This document shows positions 8,882 to 16,692 of a DNA stretch of 64,000 bases, piece after piece. The notes beneath the pieces are model-generated. The model saw nothing but the letters and a program-made list of their open reading frames with translations, made no database searches and was not told the origin of the DNA. The position numbers and the translations under genes are program-made. The stretch's first letter is position 1; each line of letters opens with the position of its first letter. Source of the DNA: Streptomyces sp. NBC_01142 (GTDB lineage Bacteria > Actinomycetota > Actinomycetes > Streptomycetales > Streptomycetaceae); assembly GCF_026341125.1 (NCBI RefSeq), contig NZ_JAPEOR010000002.1, positions 186,001 to 250,000 on the forward strand, read 5' to 3'.

Positions 8882-10549
8882 ATGGGGGCGGTAGTGGCGA
8901 ACAACGGATTCGACTTCACTCCGGGGGCTCAGGTCCCGCTCCTGGGCTCGGCCGGGCAGACGGCTGCGACGCATGCGCTCGCCTCGGCCGCGTACCGCGA
9001 CAGCGCCGTGGCCGACATCCTCAAGGCGAACAGCGAGTGGCACAAGTCCGAGGTGAAGAAGGGCAAGTTCTCGCTCTTCGAGCCGAATCTGGGCGAGGCG
9101 TTCTCGCGGGCGGTGCAGGTGCGGATGCTGGGCGGGGCCCGCGGTGCGCTGATCCAGTCCTTCGGCACCGAGCCGCAGGCCGTGGTCGAGCACTGTCTGG
9201 CCGCCACCCGCATCCGCAAGGAGCGGGATTCCAGACTCACCGCCGTGATGGCGGTCTTCGGGCTGCTCTTCCTGCCCGGGCTGCTGCTGTGGCTGGCGGT
9301 CTTCCAGCTCCGGCGGACGATAGCGGGGGCGCAGAACAAGGGCGCGGGGGCGCTGGGCACGCTGCTGCTCGTCGCCGTCGGCGGCCTGGCCGTGATCTTC
9401 CTGATCCGGCTGCCGTTCGGGGGGCTCTGGGCCTACTACATCCGGGGCATGATCATCGCCCCGGTCGTCGGCTGGCTGCTGGCCAAGCGGATCTGCGAAT
9501 CCACGGCGAAGGACATGCGGGCCCGCTGGGACAACCTCCTCGCGGGTGGCGGTATCGGTGCGAAGGTGCCCGAAGCCGTACCGGGGAACCCCGACGAGAC
9601 CGCGCGGGAGCAACTGCGCCAGGGCCTGGAGAAGCTCACCGCCGAGCAGCAGTCCAACTCCGTCTTCTACGCCGGCCCCAAGGGGATACTCGGCATGGGC
9701 ACCCGCTGGGGCAGCTGGCATCTTGCCGAGGAGCTGGTCTCCAAGGAGCCGGGCAAGGACATCAACCAGTTCCGCAGCTGGGACGTGATACGGGCGATGC
9801 ACGACCGGCTGAAGATGCTGGAGCGCGGTCCGCTGAATTCCGGCGGATTCCCGACTCCGTCGGTCAAGCACTGGATCGTGGCGCCGGTGGGCGAGAACGC
9901 CAAGGAGGTGTCCCGGCCGGACGGCCAGGACGTGGAGACCTTCCAGGTCAAGGGCCACGAGATACAGCGGATCTGCAACCACCAGCAGTTCGGCGGTGGC
10001 AACCGCCACTATCTGGGCATCCAGTTCACGCTCTGGGACGGCCAGTTGGTGATCACCATGATGATCACCGTCACTGTGCTGCACGAGACGCTGCGCATCG
10101 AGGTGACCGGGCACGCGCTCGGTCCGGTGCACTCCCTGTTCACCACCAAGCCCGCGCCCAAGACCGTGACGGTGAGCAAGACGGTGCGGTTCTGGGAGAC
10201 CACCGAGCGCCAGCTGCCGCTGGTGGAGACGCCCGAGGTGGTACGACTCGCGGTGCGTGCGCCCTTCACCTGGTACCCGCCGCTGCTCGACTTCCTCGGC
10301 GGGAAGCTGGTGCTCCCCGAGCCCTTCGGGCTGCGTCATGCCTGGGCGGAGAAGCCCTGGCGGCACCGGTTCATGGCGGACGACGCGATGCGCGCGGCCA
10401 CGCCCGTGCTGCGGGTGGCGCACACCGCGGCGATGAAGGTGCTCGAGGAGAACGGCGTGGACACCGAGCGCTTCGGCAACCGCTCGATGATCGTGAGCGG
10501 CATGGTCCAGGACGCGGCGCCGCGGAAGGCCGATCTCTACGACGCGTAG
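8882..10549 (+). CDS. Conserved hypothetical membrane protein
   Basis: A 555-residue protein without a family I recognise. Two strong hydrophobic segments lie near residues 117-137 (LTAVMAVFGLLFLPGLLLWLA) and 155-175 (GTLLLVAVGGLAVIFLIRL), with a third possible near 185-200 and a weak hydrophobic stretch near 385 (LVITMMITVTVL). The rest is predicted soluble, with patches such as FRSWDVIRAMHDRLKMLE. It follows the EF-G2-like gene by 183 bases. I chose the ATG at 8882; a GTG at 8894 (VANNGFDF) is close, and the frame stays open to 8774. A membrane-anchored cytosolic protein of unknown role. Confidence 0.75.
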   Translation: MGAVVANNGFDFTPGAQVPLLGSAGQTAATHALASAAYRDSAVADILKANSEWHKSEVKKGKFSLFEPNLGEAFSRAVQVRMLGGARGALIQSFGTEPQAVVEHCLAATRIRKERDSRLTAVMAVFGLLFLPGLLLWLAVFQLRRTIAGAQNKGAGALGTLLLVAVGGLAVIFLIRLPFGGLWAYYIRGMIIAPVVGWLLAKRICESTAKDMRARWDNLLAGGGIGAKVPEAVPGNPDETAREQLRQGLEKLTAEQQSNSVFYAGPKGILGMGTRWGSWHLAEELVSKEPGKDINQFRSWDVIRAMHDRLKMLERGPLNSGGFPTPSVKHWIVAPVGENAKEVSRPDGQDVETFQVKGHEIQRICNHQQFGGGNRHYLGIQFTLWDGQLVITMMITVTVLHETLRIEVTGHALGPVHSLFTTKPAPKTVTVSKTVRFWETTERQLPLVETPEVVRLAVRAPFTWYPPLLDFLGGKLVLPEPFGLRHAWAEKPWRHRFMADDAMRAATPVLRVAHTAAMKVLEENGVDTERFGNRSMIVSGMVQDAAPRKADLYDA

Positions 10550-10589
10550 CGGACGCTACGACGTGAGCGGCAGGGGTGCGTGGCCCGCG

Positions 10590-11147
10590 CTATGCGGGCC
10601 ACGCCTCCGCGAGCATCTTGCGGGTGTCGCCGAGGAGCTGGGGCAGCACCTTGGTGTGCCCGACGACCGGCATGAAGTTGGTGTCCCCGCCCCAGCGCGG
10701 AACGACGTGCTGGTGCAGATGCGCGGCAATGCCGGCGCCGGCGACCGAGCCCTGGTTCATGCCGATGTTGAAGCCGTGCGCTCCGGAGGCCGTACGCAGC
10801 GCGGTCATCGCGCGCTTGGTGAACACGGCGAGCTCCGCCGTCTCCGCCTCGTCGAGGTCCGTGTAGTCGGCGACATGACGGAAGGGCACGACCATCAGAT
10901 GCCCGCCGTTGTACGGGTAGAGGTTGAGCACCGCGTAGACATGGGAGCCGCGCGCGATCACGAGCCCGTCCTCGTCGGACTTCGACGGGATGGAGCAGAA
11001 GGGACAGCCGTCGTCGGCCCCAGGCCCGGTGGGCTTGTTCTCGCCCTGGATGTACGCCATCCGGTGGGGCGTCCACAGGCGCTGGAACGCATCCTGCGTC
11101 CCCACTCCGATCTGCTGCTCCGGCTCACTCGTCATGCTGTGCAGCAT
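10590..11147 (-). CDS. HIT-family nucleotide-binding protein
   Basis: A 185-residue histidine-triad protein. The HIT motif H-x-H-x-H is present in HLHQHVVPRWGGD near residue 143, with the upstream strands SHVYAVLNLYPYNGGHLMVVPFRH. A Cys pair in DGCPFCSI and the His residues suggest the zinc-binding subclass. Actinobacterial relatives include Ap4A phosphorylase-type enzymes; the exact substrate is not readable from the sequence. Two ATGs (11147 and 11135) are possible; the second gives MTSEPEQQIG. It lies downstream of thrS, separated by a hairpin. Confidence 0.88.
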   Translation of the reverse strand: MLHSMTSEPEQQIGVGTQDAFQRLWTPHRMAYIQGENKPTGPGADDGCPFCSIPSKSDEDGLVIARGSHVYAVLNLYPYNGGHLMVVPFRHVADYTDLDEAETAELAVFTKRAMTALRTASGAHGFNIGMNQGSVAGAGIAAHLHQHVVPRWGGDTNFMPVVGHTKVLPQLLGDTRKMLAEAWPA

Positions 11148-11175
11148 ATGACTTCACCCGGGTGCACAGGCCAGA

Positions 11176-11208
11176 GACCCCCGCAGTGCCGATCGCACTA
11201 CGGGGGTC
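11176..11208 (-). terminator. Hairpin between thrS and the HIT gene
   Basis: Arms 11176-11188 and 11196-11208 match at 12 of 13 positions around a 7-nt loop. It sits 23 bases past the thrS stop and before the HIT start, so it should end thrS transcription. Confidence 0.75.
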
Positions 11209-11231
11209 CCCTGCGCCTGGTGTGACTGCTG

Positions 11232-13208
11232 TCAGAGCTGGACCCGGTCCCCGACGACCTTCGCGATCTTCGCGATGGCCTCGTCGACCGGGATGCCGTT
11301 CTCCTGGGATCCGTCGCGGTAGCGGAAGGAGACGGCGCCCGCGGCCATGTCCTCGTCACCGGCGATGACCATGAAGGGCACCTTCTGCTTCTGCGCGTTG
11401 CGGATCTTCTTCTGCATACGGTCCGAGGAGGCGTCCACCTCGACCCGCAGCCCCTTGGCCTTCGCCTTCGCGGCGAACTCCTGGAGGTAGGGGATGTGTG
11501 CGTCGCCGATCGGGATGCCGAGGGCCTGCACCGGGGCCAGCCAGGCCGGGAACGCGCCCGCGTAGTGCTCGAGCAGCACCGCGAAGAAGCGCTCGATCGA
11601 GCCGAACAGCGCGCGGTGGATCATGACCGGGCGCTGCTTGGTGCCGTCGGGACCGGTGTACTCCAGGTCGAAGCGCTCCGGCAGGTTGAAGTCCAGCTGG
11701 ACGGTGGACATCTGCCAGGTACGGCCGATGGCGTCCTTCGCCTGCACGGAGATCTTCGGGCCGTAGAAGGCCGCGCCGCCCGGGTCCGGGACCAGCGGGA
11801 GCCCCTGCTTCTCGGCCACCTTGCGCAGCGTTTCGGTGGCCTCCTCCCAGATCTCGTCGGAGCCGACGAACTTCTCCGGGTCCTTGGTGGAGAGCTCCAG
11901 ATAGAAGTCGGTCAGGCCGTAGTCGCGCAGCAGGCCGAGGACGAAGGTGAGCGTCGAGTCGAGCTCGTCCGCCATCTGCTCCTTGGTGCAGTAGATGTGC
12001 GCGTCGTCCTGGGTGAAGCCGCGGGCCCGGGTCAGGCCGTGCACGACGCCCGACTTCTCGTACCGGTACACGGTCCCGAACTCGAAGAGGCGCAGCGGCA
12101 GTTCACGGTAGGACCGGCCCCGCGCGTCGAAGATCAGGTTGTGCATCGGGCAGTTCATGGGCTTGAGGTAGTAGTCCGTGCCCTCGTCGAGCTGCATGGG
12201 CGGGTACATGCCCTCGGCGTACCAGTCCAGGTGGCCCGAGGTCTCGAACAGCTTCCCCTTGGTGGCGTGCGGGGTGTAGACGAACTCGTACCCCTCCTCC
12301 TCGTGCCGCTTGCGCGAGTAGTCCTCCATGACCCGGCGGACGATGCCGCCCTTGGGGTGGAAGACCGCGAGGCCGGAGCCGATCTGGTCGGGGATGGAGA
12401 ACAGGTCGAGCTCGGTGCCCAGCTTGCGGTGGTCGCGCTTCTCGGCCTCGGCGAGGAACTCCAGGTGCGCCTTGAGCTCTTCCTTGGAGGGCCAGGCGGT
12501 GCCGTAGATGCGCTGCAGCATCGGGTTCTTCTCGCTGCCGCGCCAGTACGCCGCGGCGTTGCGCATCAGCTTGAACGCCGGGATGTTGCGGGTGGTGGGC
12601 AGGTGCGGACCGCGGCAGAGGTCCTTCCAGCACAGGTCCCCGGTCTTGGCGTCCAGGTTGTCGTAGATGGTCAGCTCGCCGCCGCCCACCTCGACGTCCG
12701 CGCCGTCGTCGGAGGACGCGGAGCCCTTGATGCCGATGAGCTCCAGCTTGTACGGCTCGTCCGCGAGCTCCTCGCGGGCCGCCTCGTCGGTGACGACGCG
12801 GCGCGAGAAGCGCTGGCCGCGCTTCTGGATCTCCTGCATCTTCTTCTCGATGGCCTTGAGATCCTCGGGGGTGAACGGCTTCTCGACGTCGAAGTCGTAG
12901 TAGAAGCCGTCACGGACCGGCGGGCCGATGCCGAGCTTGGCGTCGGGGAAGATCTCCTGCACGGCCTGCGCCATGACGTGCGCGGTGGAGTGGCGCAGGA
13001 TGTTGAGGCCGTCCTCGGAGGAGATCTCGACGGGCTCGACCTCCTCGCCGTCCTTGATCTCGTACGCGAGGTCCTTCAGCTCACCTGCGATGCGCGCGGC
13101 GACGATGGTGCGCTCGCCGGCGAAGAGCTCGGCCGCCGTAGTGCCCGTGGTCACCACGCGCTCTTCCCGCTCGGAATCGCGTTGGATGATCACACGGACG
13201 TCTGACAC
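11232..13208 (-). CDS. thrS: Threonine--tRNA ligase
   Basis: A 658-residue class II synthetase charging tRNA-Thr. Order of domains: TGS (1-65), editing domain with HSTAHVMAQ (about residues 73-81), catalytic core with motif 2 ([13 protein letters not shown]), the zinc-binding Cys in [10 protein letters not shown], and motif 3 in [15 protein letters not shown], then the anticodon-binding domain ending KVVGDRVQL. The start is a GTG with CAGGAGAAACCG just before it. It stands alone between two hairpins. I looked for a T-box leader upstream and found none. Confidence 0.97.
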   Translation of the reverse strand: MSDVRVIIQRDSEREERVVTTGTTAAELFAGERTIVAARIAGELKDLAYEIKDGEEVEPVEISSEDGLNILRHSTAHVMAQAVQEIFPDAKLGIGPPVRDGFYYDFDVEKPFTPEDLKAIEKKMQEIQKRGQRFSRRVVTDEAAREELADEPYKLELIGIKGSASSDDGADVEVGGGELTIYDNLDAKTGDLCWKDLCRGPHLPTTRNIPAFKLMRNAAAYWRGSEKNPMLQRIYGTAWPSKEELKAHLEFLAEAEKRDHRKLGTELDLFSIPDQIGSGLAVFHPKGGIVRRVMEDYSRKRHEEEGYEFVYTPHATKGKLFETSGHLDWYAEGMYPPMQLDEGTDYYLKPMNCPMHNLIFDARGRSYRELPLRLFEFGTVYRYEKSGVVHGLTRARGFTQDDAHIYCTKEQMADELDSTLTFVLGLLRDYGLTDFYLELSTKDPEKFVGSDEIWEEATETLRKVAEKQGLPLVPDPGGAAFYGPKISVQAKDAIGRTWQMSTVQLDFNLPERFDLEYTGPDGTKQRPVMIHRALFGSIERFFAVLLEHYAGAFPAWLAPVQALGIPIGDAHIPYLQEFAAKAKAKGLRVEVDASSDRMQKKIRNAQKQKVPFMVIAGDEDMAAGAVSFRYRDGSQENGIPVDEAIAKIAKVVGDRVQL

Positions 13209-13238
13209 CGGTTTCTCCTGACTGAAGGGGTGCGCCGC

Positions 13239-13264
13239 ATTCGTATTGCACGCGCGCTACGAAT
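13239..13264 (-). promoter_or_regulatory. Inverted repeat in the thrS leader
   Basis: ATTCGTA (13239-13245) and TACGAAT (13258-13264) form a 7-bp inverted repeat about 30 bases before the thrS start. A TACGAT hexamer on the minus strand overlaps it and could be a -10 box, so the repeat might be an operator or just leader structure. A 12-base direct repeat (GCGGCGCACCCC, minus strand) flanks it. Weak evidence. Confidence 0.35.
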
Positions 13265-13473
13265 CGTACCGATCCGGCGGGGTGCGCCGCGAAACGGTTT
13301 GTTCCGGTGCCCGCGCCTTCCCTTGTCCGGGGACACCCCGGACTCGCCTACGCCCTCCGGGAGGCGCGGGATCCGGAGCGGCGGAGCCCCGGTTCGGGTC
13401 GGGAAAGGGCGGGTGGGCGAGAGGCCCGCCGCACCCACGCGCCGGCGCACCAGCAGCTCGCCCCGCTCCCTCT

Positions 13474-14721
13474 TCACTCCCCCTGCCACGTGTCCTCGAA
13501 GAAGTCCAAGTTCTCGTGGAGGGACTTCATCAGCCTGTCCCGTTCCGTCTCGTCGACCTGCACCGGCACCACGTTCGACGCGTCCGTCAGCCGCCGGAAG
13601 CCTCCGCGGCTCTCCAGTCGCCCCACCACCCGGATCGGCAGGCCGACCAGATGCGCGTGGCCCGCGGTCCGGTACGACTCCTCGTCCAGCGCCACCCGTA
13701 CGTGCGGCACCTCCGCCCCGGCCAGTACGCGCAGCCGTACGGTCCCTTCACCGCGCGGCCCCGAGCGCCGCATCCGTACCACCGTGCCCGTGATGCGTAC
13801 CGGCACGGACGGCTCGTCCTGGAGATAGCGGGCGCCCGCCTCGCGCAGCGCGGGCAGGTCCCCGGGCGAGAACTCCACCGCTTCCATCCGCGCCGCGCAC
13901 CCCTGCGGCACTCCCGCGGCCGGCGACCACTCCAGCGCGATCCGAGCCCCCTCGGAGCCGCGCACCAGCGTGATGACGGCCGCCGTCAGCTCCCGGCTCA
14001 CACCCGCCTGCACGGCCGCGTCGAACGCTTCCATGCCGCCGGTCGCCCGCTGGTAGTCGGTGGCCTCCCGGGCGGCGTGCAGCGCGCGATAGAGCCGGAC
14101 CGCGACCGCCCGGCCGCTTGCCACCGGCACGAAGGCGGTGAGGCTGCGGCCGCCCGGCGCGGGGCCCACCAGGACTTCTTCCAGCGAGGCCTGCGCCTGG
14201 CGCCGGTGCCGTACGCCGTAGTACCCGGCGCGCTCACGCACCGCGAGCGCCCCGGCCAGCAGCATCTGCCGGGCTGCCGCGCGCAGTTGCTCCTGCACGG
14301 TCCAGGAGGCCGCGCCCAACGGCCCCTGCGGCACATCGCGCCACCAGCGGATCTCGTCACTCGGCACGGTGAGCCCGACCAGCACCTCGCGGGCCGAGGG
14401 TGCGGCGCTGCGCGCGAGCGCGATGAGCGCCTCGCTCAGCAGATCCTCGCAGTCGGGGAAGGACCTGCTCTCCGGCACGAGCAGACTCGTACCGCCCGTG
14501 GCCGCGCCCGGCGGGGTCCAGCGTGCATAGCGTCCCGCCACTCCCCCGCGCCGCCGCCAGCCGTGCCGGTCCAGCAGCGCGCCGAGGACGACGGGATCGA
14601 CCTGCGCGGGGTCGGACTCCCCGCCCCCTCCCCCGCCGTACCAGGACCCGGACGCATCGCCCGTCGGACGGGGGCCGTGCGGTGGCCGGGGTCGTACCGA
14701 GTCGTCGAAAGGCCGGTGCAT
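13474..14721 (-). CDS. Conserved hypothetical protein coupled to DUF4365 gene
   Basis: A 415-residue soluble protein with no family I recognise. The N-terminus is Gly/Pro-rich and disordered (residues 1-35), the middle is helical (RAAARQMLLAGALAVRERAG), and residues ~310-395 look like an all-beta, possibly OB-like, domain (VRITGTVVRMRRSG, then IRVVGRLESRGG). The ATG at 14721 shares one base with the TGA of the DUF4365 gene (TGATG), so the two are translationally coupled and probably act together. The frame is open further upstream, but there it is the shadow of the DUF4365 gene. A nucleic-acid role is only an inference. Confidence 0.75.
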   Translation of the reverse strand: MHRPFDDSVRPRPPHGPRPTGDASGSWYGGGGGGESDPAQVDPVVLGALLDRHGWRRRGGVAGRYARWTPPGAATGGTSLLVPESRSFPDCEDLLSEALIALARSAAPSAREVLVGLTVPSDEIRWWRDVPQGPLGAASWTVQEQLRAAARQMLLAGALAVRERAGYYGVRHRRQAQASLEEVLVGPAPGGRSLTAFVPVASGRAVAVRLYRALHAAREATDYQRATGGMEAFDAAVQAGVSRELTAAVITLVRGSEGARIALEWSPAAGVPQGCAARMEAVEFSPGDLPALREAGARYLQDEPSVPVRITGTVVRMRRSGPRGEGTVRLRVLAGAEVPHVRVALDEESYRTAGHAHLVGLPIRVVGRLESRGGFRRLTDASNVVPVQVDETERDRLMKSLHENLDFFEDTWQGE

Positions 14722-15317
14722 CAGGGTCTCCCTCCTGCGCCGACCCGCGTCATGATCTCGCAGAGCGCCCGGTCGTCGAAGATCCGCGAGGTCGGGATCC
14801 GCACAGTGGTTCTGCGCCTGCCCGTCACCGGCTGGCCGGCCAGGTTGGTCCAGTAGCAGCAGTGCCGCAGATCGAGCCGGTCGTGACTGGCACGCAGCCA
14901 CTCGTCCTGGGTCCGGGGGACGAGCATCACGACGAGGATCTTGTGCACGGACACGGGTGTGCGGGCGAGCTTCACCAGGTGGTCGTTGTCGAGCGTGAAG
15001 GAGAAGGCGGGCCCCGGTGGGTGCGGGGGGATCTGGTACGTGCACTTGAGCTGCACCTTGATGGTCACCTCGTCGTCGACCATGTGTCCGGCTGAGCTGT
15101 GACTGACATGCCAGTCGATGCCGTTGTCCGGAAACGGCTGCGAGAGCGAGCATCCGGCCGCAGCCGCGACCGCGTGCAGATAGCCCACCTGGAGTGTCTC
15201 CATGCAGGCGGTGGTGGCGAGTGCGCCCCGCTGCGGTGGTGTCCGCTGGGGCAGCAGCCCTCCCCCGTGTCCGTCGGCACGGGAGGTGCCCCCAGGTTCG
15301 GGCTTCGGGAGCGCCAT
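14721..15317 (-). CDS. DUF4365 domain protein, possible PD-(D/E)XK nuclease fold
   Basis: A 198-residue protein. After a ~35-residue variable N-terminus the pattern METLQVGYLHAVAAAAG, NGIDWHV and TIKVQLKCT fits DUF4365. The Asp in GID followed by Q-x-K in VQLKCT matches the spacing of a degenerate PD-(D/E)XK nuclease core, with Gln in place of the second acid. It is the promoter-proximal gene of a two-gene unit and is transcribed away from a DnaQ-like exonuclease 171 bases off. Family assignment is by eye; activity is uncertain. Confidence 0.7.
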   Translation of the reverse strand: MALPKPEPGGTSRADGHGGGLLPQRTPPQRGALATTACMETLQVGYLHAVAAAAGCSLSQPFPDNGIDWHVSHSSAGHMVDDEVTIKVQLKCTYQIPPHPPGPAFSFTLDNDHLVKLARTPVSVHKILVVMLVPRTQDEWLRASHDRLDLRHCCYWTNLAGQPVTGRRRTTVRIPTSRIFDDRALCEIMTRVGAGGRP

Positions 15318-15488
15318 GGCTCTTCGTGCCTTCCGGGCTGTGCCGAACAGTGTCCCCTCGACGGGGCGTCAACTTCCGTCCCGTCATCTGTGTTGTCACC
15401 GCCCCGCGTACAGCGCAAACAGCCCGGGTATCACCAATTCGGGCAGGGGGATCACGCCATCTGCCAGGCACGTGCGAGGAGTTCGGGG

Positions 15489-16214
15489 ATGACGCTCTGG
15501 TACGACGGCCCCCTGGCCGCATTTGACACAGAGACCACAGGAGTTGACGTCGAGGGGGACCGGATCGTCTCGGCCGCCGTCGTCGTCCAGGACATGACGG
15601 GCGGCCGGCCGCGGGTCACCCGCTGGCTGATCAATCCGGGGGTGCCCGTGCCGGCGGGTGCCACCGAGGTGCACGGGCTCACCGACGACCATCTGCAGCG
15701 CAACGGCCGCTGGCCCGCGCCTGTGGTGGAGGAGATAGCCAGGGCGCTGGCCGAGCAGTGCGCCGCCGGGCGCCCGCTCGTCGTGATGAACGCGCCCTTC
15801 GATCTGACCATCCTCGACCGCGAACTGCGGCGCCACCGCGCCTCGTCGCTCGGCCGCTATCTGGAGCACGTCCCGCTGTGTGTGCTGGACCCGCGGGTCC
15901 TGGACAAGCACCTGGACCGCTACCGCAAGGGCCGCCGCACGCTCACCGATCTGTGCACGCAGTACGAGGTGGTGCTGGACGAAGCCCATGACGCGGCCGC
16001 CGACGCGACGGCGGCACTGGAGGTGGTGCGGGCGTTGGGCCACCGCTTCGCCTCCCGTATGGAGCGGCTGTCGCCTCCGGAACTGCACACCTTGCAGGCG
16101 GTGTGGCATGCGGCCCAGGCACGCGGGCTGCAGGCGTGGTTCGCGCGCAGCGGCACTCCGGAGGCGGTGGACCCCGCGTGGCCGCTGCGGCCCGAACTCC
16201 CCGCGGCCGCCTGA
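15489..16214 (+). CDS. DnaQ-like (DEDDh) 3'-5' exonuclease
   Basis: A 241-residue exonuclease of the DnaQ/epsilon superfamily. Exo I is FDTETTG (Asp and Glu), Exo II is VMNAPFDLTILD, and Exo III is HDAAADATAALEV, giving the full DEDDh set. The C-terminal 50 residues are an added helical region (LHTLQAVWHAAQARGL). The frame is open to 15099, but the ATG at 15489 has GAGGAG 7 bases before it and starts immediately before the nuclease fold. It could act in repair or RNA/DNA turnover. It is not the replicative epsilon subunit by any evidence here. Confidence 0.85.
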   Translation: MTLWYDGPLAAFDTETTGVDVEGDRIVSAAVVVQDMTGGRPRVTRWLINPGVPVPAGATEVHGLTDDHLQRNGRWPAPVVEEIARALAEQCAAGRPLVVMNAPFDLTILDRELRRHRASSLGRYLEHVPLCVLDPRVLDKHLDRYRKGRRTLTDLCTQYEVVLDEAHDAAADATAALEVVRALGHRFASRMERLSPPELHTLQAVWHAAQARGLQAWFARSGTPEAVDPAWPLRPELPAAA

Positions 16215-16283
16215 GTCCGGTGAGGCCCTGCTCGGCGCCCCGCACAGCGGGCTCCGGTGACAGCGGCTGCCCCGGAATGCGTT

Positions 16284-16315
16284 GAGGCCGGTCCGTCAGC
16301 TGACGGACCGGCCTC
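16284..16315. terminator. 32-base perfect palindrome after tRNA-Val
   Basis: Positions 16284-16315 form a perfect inverted repeat (16+16, no spacer). It lies 6 bases past the 3' end of the minus-strand tRNA and 70 bases past the exonuclease stop, so it can serve both converging transcripts. Confidence 0.8.
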
Positions 16316-16321
16316 TCCCGG

Positions 16322-16393
16322 TGGGCGATACTGGGTTCGAACCAGTGACCTCTTCGGTGTGAACGAAGCGCTCTCCCACTGAGCTAATCGCCC
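16322..16393 (-). tRNA. tRNA-Val (CAC)
   Basis: A 72-nt cloverleaf: acceptor arm GGGCGAT/ATCGCCC, D arm GCTC/GAGC, anticodon arm CTTCG/CGAAG with loop TTCACAC (anticodon CAC), T arm ACTGG/CCAGT with loop TTCGAAC, discriminator A. The CCA is not encoded in full. It reads GTG codons, abundant in this genome. An identical copy lies at 19419-19490. Confidence 0.97.
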
Positions 16394-16432
16394 GGGAACG
16401 GACTGAACCATACAGGCCCCTGCGGGTTTCCT

Positions 16433-16681
16433 TCAAACTCCGCCGAGGTACGCCGTGAACCCGCGCCGCCCCTCGCGCATCATCACAGCACGGCCTGCGA
16501 CGAGGACCGGGCGGCACGCCAGTGGCGGCCGCCTCACCGGCGGCTTGCGCACCCCGGCTGCCGGGTCGCGCCGCAGGGCGGGGGCGGTGACGAGCAGTTC
16601 GGCAGCGGAAGTGACTCCGGGGACGTACTCATCCGGGAAGTGAGTATCCCAACCCATGCCGTGGCATGTGGCGGCGGCCAC
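16433..16681 (-). CDS. Possible small hypothetical protein
   Basis: An 82-codon frame starting at a GTG, or 74 codons from an ATG at 16657 (MGWDTHFPDEYVPG). Third-position GC is about 80 percent by hand count, compatible with but lower than real genes here. No clear ribosome site and no family resemblance. It fills the gap between the tRNA and the divergent membrane-protein gene. It may be spurious. Confidence 0.3.
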   Translation of the reverse strand: MAAATCHGMGWDTHFPDEYVPGVTSAAELLVTAPALRRDPAAGVRKPPVRRPPLACRPVLVAGRAVMMREGRRGFTAYLGGV

Positions 16682-16692
16682 ACTCCCGGACT

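Noticed and set aside
13209..13473. T-box leader for thrS
   Set aside because: No T-box consensus or specifier loop found; only a 7-bp inverted repeat and a short direct repeat.
15318..15522. N-terminal extension of the 415-residue protein frame through the DUF4365 gene
   Set aside because: The extension is out of frame with DUF4365, whose family pattern and stop/start overlap at 14721 fix the gene boundaries.
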